Assembly (NCBI GenBank): GCA_958496175.1
Contig: OY292278.1
Coordinates: 7,378,001 to 7,442,000 of the forward strand
Reading direction: 5' to 3'
Origin: Sisyra terminalis
Lineage: Eukaryota; Arthropoda; Insecta; Neuroptera; Sisyridae
Length of the DNA stretch: 64,000 bases
Shown here piece after piece: positions 1-12,934 of the stretch (its first letter is position 1; each line of letters starts with the position of its first letter). The position numbers were made by a program, and so were the translations under genes. The notes beneath the pieces were generated by a model that had not been told where the DNA came from, made no database searches, and saw only the letters and a list, made by a program, of their open reading frames with translations.

Positions 1-156
1 TAAAATACACAGGTGGCCTCATGGTGGCTACGTGATGGACACGTGACGTATCCAGAAGAAATTCGTACATAGCTTCAGACTGATCAATTTAAAAATTCTT
101 CCTATGACGTCATTTTTTTTTTCTAATGGAGCAACCTGTGTAATTTACAAACCTTG
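1..156. mobile_element. Short MITE, family A (copy 1, left end cut by window)
   Basis: About 150-bp non-coding element with short terminal inverted repeats of the type CAAGGTTTATAAAATACAC and GTGTAATTTATAAACCTTG. It has internal TGACGTCAT and ACGTGACGT motifs. Near-identical copies lie at 8659-8805, 34583-34734 and 41009-41140. This copy lacks roughly its first ten bases because the window begins inside it. Confidence 0.7.
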
Positions 157-2434
157 TAGTACATCAACTATAACTTAAAATATTTATAAACACGGATTTA
201 AACTTAAAAAAGCTATGAAATCTAAAAATAAAAAAAGGTTTCATTAAAATTTTCTCCAACTGGTAGCATTACATAAATAGCTTGACAATTTTTCACTGGT
301 TGATTTGGCTTCGCCATAAAAACTCATCAATAATAAGAAAAAAAATTATCAGACGAGAACTTCTATGGAATTGTCTGCAAAAATTTTGAGGTTATTCGCA
401 AAAATATAAAAATATGAAGTAATTGTATCAATTTCAGTATACCTGTTTTGTGTATTATTTTACTTTGGCCTTTTATTTTCTTTTTGGGTACAAGATCATG
501 AATTATATCCATTCCTTTTAATATTTTCAGTTAATTTTTATTTCCACGTTGAATGTTTATTTCTGAATATTTTAAATATGGCGGTAGATGTCAACACATG
601 ATGAAAATAACGATATTTCGCAAACGAGAATATAAGGCGCTAAAACTTACCAACTTGAACAAAATTTCCCCCATGCATTCCTACCAACCCATTTCTAGTA
701 CTTGTCTATTCCATATTTTGATCAAATTTTGGATCAAGTGATGGGATGTACCCTTGGCCTCCTTGGCTACTAAATTGAAAGTCGTAATTTTAATACAAAG
801 TATTAAGTGGGCTAAGATTTTTTAAAATGGGACCATGAATGGTCATATCTCACTTTCAAAATAAATGGTTTTAGTATAGGAATTTACGTTGTTGATACCT
901 TTTTCTGTGATCAGCTACGAAGTTTGGAGGATAAAGTGCAATAGACTCACAAAAATTGCATATTTTTCCTTGTTTTCCTTGTAAAAAGCACATGGTTGAA
1001 TCCCAACTTTTGTTGTCGAATAAATGCAACGAAAAATCGGTGTTTCGTTATTATTTGAAGAATTAATCGAAAAACGAGTTTAAGTAATTGAGAAAATGGG
1101 TTTTAGGCCACTTAATTAACAATTAAAACTTTATTTTTTCCGGAAAAAAAAACGTGACTTTCCATAATGGAGTCTATATGGTGAATGATTTGTTTTTTTT
1201 ATAAACACAAAAGGCGCCTACTATGTGTTAATTAATTAAGTGTAAAATACATTGCGTATATAACTTCACTTTAATTACCCTCAAATAAAAATAGTAGGCT
1301 TTGATTGAAATTTTCCAAAACTTGTAAACGATGGTAGTGTCATCTTTGATATTGATCTGAACTATATTTGAAATTTGGCGAAAAGTCGTCTAGATTTGCT
1401 TTCCAGCTGCCGCCATTGAAAGCATGGAGCAGTTTATAGGTTTAATAATTATTTTTGATTAATAAAACGAAAAAAATAAAGAAATTGATTTAATATTTGA
1501 TGGAGATAGAAGTATGAATCATCTATGAAACATTTTGTGTTATTATTAATAACGTTGGAATGATGTCACCTCAAATTGTTGGACGCCGTATTTGGCAATC
1601 TTTCTTGTGTTAATCAATTAATTAAATATTTTGGATGTTCGGTGAAAGACAAGAATATCTTTCAGTTAATTAATCTCATATGATAGATGAGGAAAGTTCT
1701 TGGAATTTTTTCTTTAGAAAAAAAAATAATTAGGGCATTATTTTCGCTTTTAACGTAATTAATGTTTTCCTTCGAAGGAAATTGGTTTGAGTACTTTCAT
1801 TGTTGTATGATCTTTGAAAGTTGTCTATAATTATGAAGAGGAATTCAAAAAAAAAATGTTTTTTTCTTAGTAAAATGTTTTCAATGGAATGGTTTTATGG
1901 GAAAATTTTAGATTGGTAGTAAAAGAAAAAAAAATAGTACGAGGCTTTTTATAGGTTGTAAAATTAGTTGGATAATTAGGCATTTAAACTAAATGTGCTA
2001 ATAAATTCTGTTATTTGAACTGATTTTATCCATTTTATTTTATAAAAGTAAACTTTTATACTTCTATTAGTATAAAGAAAATATAGAAAAAATTGTCCAA
2101 TTGATTGGTTATTTGAGTTTTACGTGAAATAAGGTCCTAAACATGATTTTAACCATAAATTTCATTATCCAAAGGCGCCTCTTTCCCCCTAAATTGACAT
2201 TTCCGAAAAGAAAACGTTTTTTTCTCTATAACTTTTAAATAGTGCAAGAAATCAATAAAATAGTGATAACCAAAATGGAAGCTGAGAAAATTTCCTACAA
2301 AAAAGGTCATTTAATGATTTCCTATATGTGCCGTAGTTAACGAGAAAATGACGGTTGAAAACATAGGAAAATTTACGTGTTCAAAAATCCTGTTACATTA
2401 TTGTTGATATTTCCGAAAATTATAGGCATTTTAG
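157..2434. other. AT-rich stretch, nothing recognised
   Basis: Low-complexity AT-rich DNA with many homopolymer A and T runs. The only open frames are short and have no plausible splice signals or protein character. A fragment near 833-870 resembles an end of MITE family D. Confidence 0.4.
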
Positions 2435-2474
2435 GGAAAAATGAGAGATTTGTGGGATATGTTTTTTTTTCTGG

Positions 2475-2734
2475 GAAATGATCATAGATTAAAGTTAGAA
2501 GTATTGAGGAAATTACTTTAGAAATATACTTTCTTGGGCATTAAATTTTTAAACAAAACATTTTGAGATTTACTAGATATATAGTATTTTTTTAGCTTGA
2601 GTTATTAAAAATGACTTTTCTCGGTAAAAATCGTCAATATATCTTCTTTATATCAAATTAATCAATTAATCTTCAATTAATTTTAGGTGGTACAAAGTTC
2701 CCCGGATCCTCTATGACTGCACTACTATGTATAT
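2475..2734. repeat. Direct repeat flanking hAT-like copy 1, left copy
   Basis: The segment containing GACTTTTCTCGGTAAAAATC recurs in the same orientation at about 3757-4290, on the other side of the hAT-like element at 2735-3747. The right copy is interrupted by a hairpin MITE at about 3825-4056. This suggests an older tandem duplication that later received two insertions. Confidence 0.55.
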
Positions 2735-3747
2735 CAGACTGATTCAAACAAAATGATGATTTTTTTTTCTTAATTGTATCGAAAATATTGTTGGGAATGA
2801 TAAAAAAAATTCCTGTGAAAGTTTAAGCTTTTAATATTAATATTAAGAGGTGTCGCATCGCAAATTTCGATGTTCCATTTAAATAACATGGGAACAATAT
2901 TCTCTTGCACTTTGGAATTTTATAGCTCACGTTGGTGACAATATTTCGGAATGACCAAGGTATATTCTTGTAGAAAATTGAACGATCTACAAAAAAGGTC
3001 TCGTACAAGTTTTTGATATATTTATTCCTTCAAAAGTTATTCGACGTCAAAAATGAACTAAAGAGAAGTTTTAATAATTTTTTCAATTTTTTGACGCAAC
3101 TTTCAATTTTATGAGAAAATTTTATAGGACATTTTTTGTAGAACACTTTTTTTCTTATAACTTATCTCAATTAAAGTTTTAGATATTTTTCACAGGTCCT
3201 TAGTTATTTAATTAAAATAAAAAAAATAATTTTTATGTTAAAAATATAATAATTCAGGGAATTTTCAGTTTAATGCAATAACTTAGGACCTGTGAAAAAT
3301 GACAAAAACTTTTATAGAGATAAGTTATAGAAAAAAAAGTGCTCTACAAAAAATGTCCTATAAAATTTTCTCATAAAATTAATAGTTGCGTCAAAAAATT
3401 GTAAAAATATTAAAATTTCTTTTTAGTTCAACTTTGACCTCGAATAACTTTTGAAGGAATAAATATATCAAAAACTTGCACGAGACGTTTTTTGTAGATC
3501 GTTTAATTTTCTATAAGAATATACCTTGGTCATTTCGAAATATTGTCACCAACGTGAGCTATAAAATTCCAAAGTGCAAGAGAATATTGTTTCCATGTTA
3601 TTTAAATGGAAAATCTAAATTTGCGATGCGGCACCTCTTAATATTAATATTAAGAGCTTAAATTTTCACAGGATTTTTTTTGTCATTCCTAACAATATTT
3701 TAGATATAATTAAGAAAAAAATTCATAATTTTTTTTGAATCAGTCTA
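2735..3747. mobile_element. hAT-like palindromic element, family H copy 1
   Basis: About 1-kb foldback element. Both ends match TAGACTGATTCAAAA, inverted at the right; here the first base of the left end is C. The two halves are about 500-bp inverted copies of each other, so a transcript would fold into a long hairpin. The flanking octamers ATGTATAT and TTGTTGAT match poorly, which suggests an old insertion. No transposase is present, so the element is non-autonomous. Confidence 0.75.
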
Positions 3748-3824
3748 TTGTTGATGGGAAAGTTTCATAGATTAAAGTTAGAAATATTGAAGAAAGTACT
3801 TTAGAATATATAGATATTTTTTTT

Positions 3825-4056
3825 TAAATAAGAAGAAAATTCAAGATGTTTAAGATCGGTTTTTTGATTTAATAATTTTTTATTCAATTAGCTACGTTTC
3901 GTTACGTATTGTAACTTATATGTATATATGAAGTTACGATACCTAACGAAACGTAGCTAATTGAATAAAAAATTATTAAATCAAAAAACCGATCTTAAAC
4001 ATCTTGAATTGTCTTCTTATTTAAAAAAATAAAAGCTGAGATCTGAATTTTATCAT
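3825..4056. mobile_element. Hairpin MITE, family B copy 1
   Basis: The core at about 3829-4023 is a near-perfect palindrome with arms of roughly 90 bp that contain GTTTCGTTACGTATTGTAAC and AAGATCGGTTTTTTGAT. It sits inside the right copy of the 2.5/3.8-kb direct repeat. A larger relative lies at 10122-10428. Confidence 0.65.
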
Positions 4057-4299
4057 ATATTTAGAAATATACTTTCTTAGACATTAAATTTTTAAACAAA
4101 AGCATTTTGAGATTCACTAGATATATAGTAATTTTTAGTTTGAGTTATTAAAGATGGCTTTTCTCGGTAAAAATCGTCAATATATCTTCTTTATATCAAA
4201 AACGAACATAGGAAGCTTACTTGTAATATCGAAATATTATTGATATCAATAAATTTTAGGTGGAAAAAATTTCACCGGATTCTCTAGTTAATAAATAAA

Positions 4300-6250
4300 A
4301 CGATATGCTCTTACATACTTTTTGGCAAGTGCTTATACTTAAATGACTCCACTACTTTGTAGTGGAAAGATTGAAGAACATTGCTCTATCATATTAATTT
4401 TATTTTTTTTTAAACCAAAGAAAAAAATAAGATTTCAAGTGAGTCATTTTTACATACAAAGTTGCCCCATTCATTAAAATAATTTTCAAGAGTTTATTTA
4501 TCTTAATAATATAATTTCCTGTCTCGATTTTTTTTCCCATTTGCCAGACTTGATTCTTTATTAAAATTTTTGCAAATTATATTACTTTAGGAAGACACAA
4601 CCTTAACATTAAAATAAACAAATAAAAATATATTTCGTCAGCTTTAATTGTGAGAAAAAACGCAAGGGAATTTATCTATGAATAACATTGGTCTTTTCTA
4701 TGATATTCTATATCTTTATGCATAGAATTGGTATTGATTTTTTTTCATAAATTCAACACGCATTTGCTGTTATTACAGTTTTATTTTTCTTTTTCAAGTT
4801 ATGACTCAGTAATGATAGAAATATTTATATTTAATATGTTCAATGAAATAACCTTGTATACTTTTTTTTTCATTTTAAATGAAACTATACCTAAGGTTTA
4901 ATGTTGCAGTGATGCTGTAATTATCTACGAGTACTTTATTATATGGATGCATTAAATTGCCTGTATTAAATTACAAATATTTGCATAATTTCAGCTACGG
5001 AAAATAGATCTAATGATTGATTTAAATTGACAAGTAAATCACATGGAATTAATTGAATCTTTGATTTAAAATTTTTCAAATATCAATAATTTATGTACAG
5101 CTGGACATGTGAATTCTTTTCAATGACCTTATCTTTTTTTACATATTTAAGCATTTTTTGGTTTCATTTAAAACTTTAAAAGTAAAACAAAGATTAGACG
5201 AATTTTTAATCAAAAATTTTTTAAGAACAACTTCTGAACATATAAAAATTCTTCTAAGGATAATCTTGCACTTATTTTACATTTCTAGAAGGAATCAACT
5301 GATTTTTTTAACTTCTGGAAAGTAAGAAATTAATTATGAAGTCCAATAGGAAAAAAAAATTGTATTTCCTTTTTCATTTCAAATCTTTTCTGCTGCAGTG
5401 GACTAGTTTCTTTATCGATTGAAAGTATAGTGCGATAAGATTGTTTCACTTCTTCGGTCTCTAAACCAATGTTTTTCTGTTGATATAATCAAAATTGTTT
5501 TAAAATTTTCTGTCCTTATCAAACCTATTGAAAAAGTAAGGCGAAAAGAGCTATAAAATTTGATACAAAGGTGTTATGACATGAATAAAAATGTCAACTA
5601 ATATTATGGTTTTTATGTAACATGCGATTAAAATATTGACCTACTTTTCCCATGTTCTTTCTTAAAAAAAATTTTTGCAAATGCATCAATTTTACAAGTA
5701 AATTTTCTATTTTTTTATGGCTTTCGGTGCATCCTTGCACCACAATGCAGTATCAAAACTTCCAATCTAAAATCCATAATTTCATCAAAACTATATATTT
5801 TCCCTTTTCAAAAACTAAATTCCATTAAAATTTTAAAATCCTCCACTACTAATAATTCAAAAGAAAATGACAATTTCATAAATATTTTCCTTTATCAAGT
5901 CCTTAAAGCATGTTTATAGGCAAATTGCATTGCATCCTTGTATATAAAGTGGTATTTATTTTTAAACGTCAACGCCCGTTGCTATGGAAATTTTAAATGT
6001 CAACTTGACAATATTTAAATTTGTGTATTATTCATGGCATACTAAATTGAGCTTATTATATTGCAACTAACTTCTTAGTTTCAATTCATAGCCACCTTAC
6101 GTCCACAAGTGCCACTTAAATATGAGCGGGAAAATATTTGTAGGGAAGTAATAAGCTATATAGCTAATAGTCCTCCGAGAAAGCTTTATGCGATTATTTA
6201 ATTTCTATATGCTATGCTACTTTGATCGAATTTAATTTCGATAAATAATT
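4300..6250. other. AT-rich stretch, nothing recognised
   Basis: No open frame with coding character, no RNA gene and no clear repeat was seen. A short segment near 5940-6180 is slightly richer in GC but has no usable reading frame. Confidence 0.35.
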
Positions 6251-6253
6251 GAC

Positions 6254-6486
6254 TCGTTTATTTTGAAAGTGGCGTAAGTCCATTTCAAGTAACTAAAGTA
6301 ACTTCTTCTTGTTACTAGAACAAAGTATGTTAATTTTTTAACTGCTAAGTTTTCAGAAATTACTGATTTCATTTTCACGCCTATTATTCCCTCCTCCTTA
6401 GTATCTTATTTAATTTCTATGGTTAACAATGATAACATTAAAGGGATTGTTTTTGAAATGGACTTAAGTCACTTTCAAAGTAAGCG
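6254..6486. mobile_element. MITE, family D copy 1
   Basis: About 230-bp element with imperfect terminal inverted repeats of about 34 bp: TCGTTTATTTTGAAAGTG at the left and CACTTTCAAAGTAAGCGG at the right. A second copy with the same internal sequence lies at 18217-18462. Non-coding. Confidence 0.6.
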
Positions 6487-7183
6487 GTACAAAAAGAGCG
6501 AGAACTACTAAACACATTCTCAGTTTCTTAAACAAGGATGGAATGCACTATCTTGATACAATTTAAGAAATTGTTATTTCTAGCTCATTTTTACGATTTT
6601 AAATATTATAGTTGGATTTTTGTATTTCAAAGCCTACTTTAACCAAGAATATTAAATCGGAAGTTTCTTATACCTCAGTATTAAATTAAGTTTTTCTCGA
6701 AAACTACTCTAACGATTTTGATAAAAATTTCATAGTTGATAGGTCTGAAGATAAGTAATATATCTCTGCTATTCGCATTCCGGAAAAAAATCGTATTTCG
6801 ATTTTACAAGCATTTTTTTTTCTCAAGATAAAAAGACAATTAACTACTATAGTAGCCTCGTAATTAATAAAAATTAATTACTTTCAAATCAATTACTAGT
6901 CCTTGCATCCAATTAAAATTAATTTAAGAAATTTTCAATCATTTTCCTGTGTAAATTTTTTGGAAATTTCATGACAATGAAATGTTTTCTATCCAAGTGC
7001 CTAATTAATATTAGTTGCAGGTTTCCATGTTCGAATCGATTAACATAGCCTGCTACGTCATTGTTATGGTATTTTTCTGTCATTAAGAAACGTGCTTTCT
7101 TTCGATAAATCATAATTAGATATGTCTACACCTGTGCTATATATAAATATTACGTTAACTTTATCTAAACAATTTGAAATTTT

Positions 7184-7294
7184 AAAACATTTGAATACAA
7201 CAAAAAAACAATTGAAGTTTAAAACATTTGAATATAACAAAAAAACAATTGAAGTTTAAAACATTTGAATACAACAAAAAAACAATTGAAGTTT
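7184..7294. repeat. Three 37-bp tandem repeats
   Basis: Three head-to-tail units of 37 bp, each with CATTTGAATACAAC and CAATTGAAG. The middle unit differs by one T for C. This is a minisatellite with no coding meaning. Confidence 0.85.
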
Positions 7295-7537
7295 AAAAAA
7301 AATGAAAAGCAATAACTTTTGTTTAAGTTTAAGTCAACTTATGGTAAAAGTTGGGCGTGTATTTGAGAATACAAACAGTTGGAATGGAATTTCACCAAAA
7401 ACTTATCATTTTTTGGGGATCGTTCAACCCTTAAAATCAGAAACAACCCTTTCAATATCTGTATACTTTTCTCGCATGAAAATTTTCAAATTTTCTCAAC
7501 GACCAAAATTGCAATCGTGGATATATAGTGATAAAAT

Positions 7538-8320
7538 ATGATTGTGACGTCACGGCTGACATCATGCAAACAAGAGAAAGGCTTGCGCGTTGCTCAGGTA
7601 ACAAACAAGTGGCGATCGCTGCGCGTCACCGCCTTACCTGATCTCACGTCTTCAATCGCGAGATCGTTAAAAAAAAAGCCACTCACCGAAATTCTTCTCT
7701 TTAAATCCTCAACTTCTTTTAAGGATAGGCACAAAAATAACAAAAGAAACTCAAAACAAAATCACCACACAAACGAGGAAAAATAAATAAATATTGATTA
7801 CCACTGGTTTTATTCACTGTAGTGTATTCACCGGAGGGAATTGAAAGCCTCCCGGATTTTACCGGAACAATTTTAAGAGATTCTAAAATATATAGATAAA
7901 TTAAGGATATTCACCTTTTGTTGATATTTAATTCGCCGATAACGAATATTTTAGCACCAAATATTTTGTACTATTGTTTTTGCACTATACACGTAGCTGA
8001 ATTGAATGTGAAAAGTACTGGTTGTTGAGGTATGTGGTTGTTGCGACCGCAGCGCCGCTTGTCCGCTGAATTCTGAATCGGCTCACGGGGTTTCCAGAGG
8101 TATGTATGTAGTTGGGACGGGCGGATAACGTAAAACGCGACTACGCTACTATAAGCCGATTCAAGGCGCATCGGGTTTGTTTAGGCGGCTGCGGCGGCGG
8201 TGGTGGCGGGTTTTTGTTGTCCGAAGTCGGCCGAACGCGTCTCGTTCTCATTTCAAAAACAATTGCAACTCGCCATCATGTCGCGCCGCGTTATTCAGGT
8301 GTTTTCACAACACATGTATA
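7538..8320. promoter_or_regulatory. CpG-rich patch, possible promoter and first-exon region
   Basis: Two stretches (about 7538-7680 and 8020-8310) are clearly richer in GC and CpG than the AT-rich surroundings. Possible splice donors occur on both strands: CCAGAG|GTATGT at 8099/8100 and ATTCAG|GTGTTT at 8298/8299 on plus, and ATCAG|GTAAGG near 7640 on minus. The second plus-strand donor follows an ATG at 8278. This fits a promoter or divergent first exons. No downstream exon could be joined, so the gene it serves is unknown. Confidence 0.3.
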
Positions 8321-8658
8321 GCACAATATTCTTAATCAAAACAATTGACAATCAACCGCAATTTATACCACTCCACAGATTAAAGACCATTCAAAAAAAA
8401 AAGAACAAATAGCTTACTAGTTTCCATTAGTCAATTGAAAGCAAACAAAAAAAAGAGTATCGGTTTTGAAATAACAAATGAAAAACAGAAATAATTGAAC
8501 GGTTTGATCGTTTGAAATGAGGAACTATTAACTTGTAATTTACACCATAAGATTTCATTCGTGGCTGAATAGTTAATAGAAGTAAGGGGTCAGAAGATTC
8601 AGGAGCATGGAACCTAGCGACATGAAGTCCAGGAGCAATATTTTGGAAACCCGAAGGG

Positions 8659-8805
8659 CAAGGTTTGTAAATTACACAGGTTGCCCTATTAGAAAAAAAA
8701 TGACGTCATACGAAGAAATTTGAATCAGTCTGAAGATATGTATGAATTTCTTCTGAATACGTCACGTAGCCACCATGAGGCTACCTGTGTATTTTATAAA
8801 CCTTG
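8659..8805. mobile_element. Short MITE, family A copy 2, with 9-bp target duplication
   Basis: Starts CAAGGTTTGTAAATTACAC and ends with the inverted form. It is flanked by CCCGAAGGG (8650-8658) and CCCGAAGAG (8806-8814), a 9-bp target-site duplication with one change. Orientation is inverted relative to copies 1, 3 and 4. Confidence 0.8.
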
Positions 8806-8814
8806 CCCGAAGAG

Positions 8815-9425
8815 TTCCAATCCACAAGCCTACCAACTAAACCAGTAAGACCTTAACGATCGTGAAAATTTGCTTATCTCTTAGATAACATTTGTTTACT
8901 TGTAGTAGGTCCTTTATTACCTTCCTCTCCTCACCATCAAGTGTTATGTAATTACTACAGGAAACTAAAGGAATTATTTACAAAACAAAAAAAAAACGGT
9001 ATGTGTACTTAAGTATGCGTGTGAGAAGTTATACTTCTTTGGTATAATTAAAAAGATGTTTTTAAGCCACTACGTAACCTCTTCCGGTAGTGCCTGAACT
9101 GGCACACCAGTTGTAAGTGGTTTATGATAACTAAAATATGATATAATAATAAACATAATTTGCTTTTAATATCAATATACATAAACAACAAACGTATGTT
9201 TTGCGGCAAAGAATATAAAATCTCAAATTTTAACTATCATGTCATTAGTTTCAACTGTCATTACGATGTCATTCAATTGCTAATTTTAATCATTGGCCTG
9301 TTGTGTCGGTGTTGGGCTGTGAATATTTCACGGAAAGTTACTGGTTTTCAAATAAAATATTAAATTGGCTATTTATACATAGATACTGTATGTATACAGT
9401 TGGTTTTTTGTACATTTTGTCTAAT
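8815..9425. other. AT-rich stretch, nothing recognised
   Basis: Intergenic or intronic-looking DNA. A short GC-richer patch near 9070-9115 has no supportable reading frame. Confidence 0.3.
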
Positions 9426-9433
9426 ATGTATAC

Positions 9434-9951
9434 TAGACTGATTCCAAAAAAATTATGAATTTTTTTTCTTAATTATATCGAAAATATTGTTGGGAACTTA
9501 GGACCTGTGAAAAATATCAAAAACTTTTATAGAGATAAGTTATAGAAAAAAAAGTGCTCTAGAAAAAATGTCCTATGAAATTTTCTCATAAAAGTGATGG
9601 TTGCGTCAAAAAATTGAAAAAATATTAAAAATTCTCCTTAGTTCAACTTTGACCTCGAATAACTTTTGAAGGAATAAATATATCAAAAACTTGGTTTTTT
9701 GTAGATCGTTTAATTTTCTACAAGAATATATCTTGGTCATTCCGAAATATTGTCACCAACGTGAGCTATAAAATTCCAAAGTGCAAGAGAATATTGTTCC
9801 CATGTTATTTTAATGGAAAATCGAAATTTGCCATGCGGCACCTCTTAATATTAAGAGCTTAAACTTTCACAGGACTTTTTTTTGTCATTCCCAACAATAT
9901 TTTTGATATAATTAAGAAAAAAAAATCATCTCTTTTTTTTGAATCAGTCTA
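9434..9951. mobile_element. hAT-like palindromic element, family H copy 2 (deleted)
   Basis: Shares the ends TAGACTGATTC and GAATCAGTCTA with the family but is only about 518 bp. Most of the left arm is missing, so it no longer forms a long hairpin. Flanks are ATGTATAC at the left and ATGTTACA at the right, consistent with an 8-bp duplication plus a small indel. Confidence 0.75.
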
Positions 9952-10121
9952 ATGTTACATATTTGGCTACTTATACAAAATGCATATAACATATTACACA
10001 AATTAACGGTTTATTAATATATCATGGGTCACATGTTTCAAAAACACTTATCGAAAACATTTACCATATAGAAGTCGATTGTTGCCAATAAATCTTTAAA
10101 TAATCCTAAATAGTAATAGAT

Positions 10122-10428
10122 GATAAAATTCAGATCTCAGCTTTTATTAAATCAAGAGACAATTCAGGTTGTTTAAGATCGGTTTTTTTATTTACTATTT
10201 TTTTTATATACAAATAAGTTACGTTTCGTTACGTATTATAACTTCATCAGGCTTCTTGAATCACAAAAAATGTAATATTTTCAATTTAAATTCAATAATT
10301 AAATAAAACAATTTTGTGATTCAAGAAACTTGATGAAGTTACGATACGTAACGAAACGTAGCTAATTTTAATATTAAAAAAAAAAACGATCTTAAATAAC
10401 CTGAATTGTCTTCTTAGTTACTAAAAAG
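10122..10428. mobile_element. Hairpin MITE, family B copy 2
   Basis: Outer arms match the palindrome at 3825-4056 (TTTAAGATCGG and GTTTCGTTACGTAT). The centre carries a further inverted pair around TGATTCAAGAA. About 300 bp, non-coding. Confidence 0.6.
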
Positions 10429-10429
10429 T

Positions 10430-11690
10430 AATATTTTATTTACCCATTTATATCTATGTATTGAAACTGATTTTTATTTCAAATATAGGAAAATATAATA
10501 TAGCAATGTATCGATCGACTTTCCCTACATTATTTTAAATATTGTAATAAATAATATCAAAAAATAATTTTCTTTTAATTGTATTTTACTTCTCCTAATA
10601 ATAATAAGCAAACGTATGACATGAATGCATATATAATGTCGGTCAATAGAACAAATATTGTAAACAATACTTGCGAGTAAAATACCATCTTTGTCTCAAA
10701 TTTGAAGTGCTAAATTTTTTTATAAAATTTTATTTGATTAAGTACCAAGGATTTAGACTGATAAATATTGAATCATAACATTTTTTGAAATGATTCATGA
10801 ATTATTAACGAATTATTAATTGTTCATAATTCCCAACATCTGGGTTCCCAATACCAATTTAAGAGGCCTAAAAATATCTCTTAGTAATCCCTTTTGTAAG
10901 GGGGAATTGTTTATGTTTATATTCTAGAAAAATTATAACTCAAATATTTAGGTAGTATAATATCTGGAGATTTAAAATTAGTTTGAATTTTTAATGATGA
11001 CCGCACTGGCATCAACAATTGGCTCTTGTATCTGAATACTTTTAAGGGTTTCCACGAAAAAAAATATATAGAAAAAATTTTAAAGGAACTAAAACCAAAG
11101 CTAATATTTGACTTATTCCTTGTTGTATAAATCTTCAAGAAATAACAATTATTAATCCGGTTCTTATAAGTTTTGAATTACACCTCTGTAGCTCTTAAAA
11201 TATCATAATTAGCATTAACATAATAATTGATTTATTGACTATTTTCTGCTTCATTTTCTTTTCCAATTCGACCAATAGTTGATTAGAAGTACTTTATTGC
11301 AATTGCTAAAGGAAAGTTGATAGATGGGCAAATGACAAAACTTGCTTTCCCTTGTTCAATCATTTCATACCATATATTGTAGCTCTTTCCATTTTTAGAG
11401 AGTTTCGCTCATTGATGTTTGCCATTTCTATTTAAATCGAAACAATCTCAATTTCTATCGATTTCTTAGCAGCATTGGACTCCAAAATTGGACTCCAAAA
11501 AATATCATTTTTTAGTTTTCCATGAAGTTAAAAACTCCAACGTTGTCTACCTTTGGAGAGGTTCATTAAATCAAGGTAGTCTAATCTTCTTTTTAATGAA
11601 TAGAATATAACCGTTGACTTTTCTCGGTACTTTTGGGTCAGTCCATTTCAAATCGCCCAAATGAGTAAGTACTTTATAGGTAGACATTAG
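10430..11690. other. AT-rich stretch, nothing recognised
   Basis: No supportable exon, RNA gene or repeat was recognised. Open frames are short and rich in Phe, Lys and Asn codons, as expected by chance at this base composition. Confidence 0.35.
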
Positions 11691-12340
11691 GGTGATTTTT
11701 TTTTGACTTTTTTGGTCCCATCTTGAAATTTTGTTGGAAATACCAAAAAAAAAATCCCTGAAAGTTTGAGCCCTTAATATTAATTTTAAGTCCTCGACCA
11801 AGACGTGTAAAGATTTCCCATTGAAAAAACACGGAAACTCTGATTTTTCATTTTTAAATTTCTATATCTCAGCGGCATTTCATGGGATCGCTTTTACCGA
11901 AGATGGTTTTTTCTCAGAATTAAACGCTCTACAAAAGTGCCCATTGCGACAAAGTCGTAACTCACACCGGTGAGGTAGTACGGGCCACTGAACCTGATTT
12001 TTCCATAAAATTCGCGTTTTTTTTGCATTTATCTCGTAAATAACAAGAGCTACGGAAAAATTATAAATAAAAAACTTGTAGAGAATTTGATTTCCTACAA
12101 AAAAGGTCCTGTAGACCAAATCGCTAAGATCAATATTAAACGAGATATTAAGCCTTGAATTGATTTTTCTGTGAAATTTTTGATTTAAACTTTAAATCAA
12201 TGATCGGCAAAAATTTCACAGAAAAATCAATTCAAGGCTTAATATCTCGTTTAACATTGATCTTAGCGATTTGGTCTACAGGACCTTTTTTGTAGGAAAT
12301 CAATTTCTCTATAAGTTTTTTATTTATAATTTTCCGATTA
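11691..12340. mobile_element. Diverged relative of the hAT-like palindromic family
   Basis: Begins TAGGGTGATTTTTTTTTGAC and follows the same layout as family H (CTGAAAGTTT, then TTAATATTAATTTTAAG, then repeated TACAAAAAAGGTC motifs), but the sequence is clearly different. An inverted pair occupies about 12050-12180 and 12205-12335. The right end expected of a complete element is missing, so the copy is truncated. Confidence 0.5.
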
Positions 12341-12378
12341 TATGCAATATGATCCGAAATATGCACATTTCGCATTTT

Positions 12379-12921
12379 ATTCTTTTGTGACATTATTCTT
12401 TATTCCGATATTGTGTCATTCTGTGCTATTCTTCAACATTGACTGGGTTTCGTTTCAACCAAATTCGCCATTTTTTCTCTTATTTTAAAAGAAAAAAAAT
12501 ACTAAAATAGTTTTCCCATTAAAATGAAATTCAATTTGGATACTTTAACTTACTCCATGTAATTCATTTTAAATATTCAACACAATTTCAATTTTTAAAT
12601 CGAAAGATAGCGTTGGAAACTAAGTAGGGTGAAAAATATTAATAAATCATTTATTATTGTCGTAATTAACCAATAAATACTCACATTCAGATAATAACGG
12701 GTCAATTTATATAAAACAATTTAAATTATTAACTAAATACTTTTTTTTTTTAATTTAAAGCGTGTTTAATGTGCTATCTCTTGAATGGCCTTCCTTTCTG
12801 ATAAGTGATAACCTGAATTTTCCGGAAGTTTGCTACCAAATAAGTAAACGGAAGTCAGCCATTGTTGAGGAATAAACCAGAATGACATAATATAGACATA
12901 ATAAATATTTTCGCTTAGGAA
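12379..12921. mobile_element. TIR element, family E copy 1
   Basis: About 540-bp non-coding element with terminal inverted repeats of about 70 bp (TATTGTGTCATTCTGTG at the left, the inverted form at the right). A second copy lies at 29348-29886. It ends a few bases before the target duplication of hAT-like copy 3. Confidence 0.55.
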
Positions 12922-12934
12922 TAAAGGTGTATAT

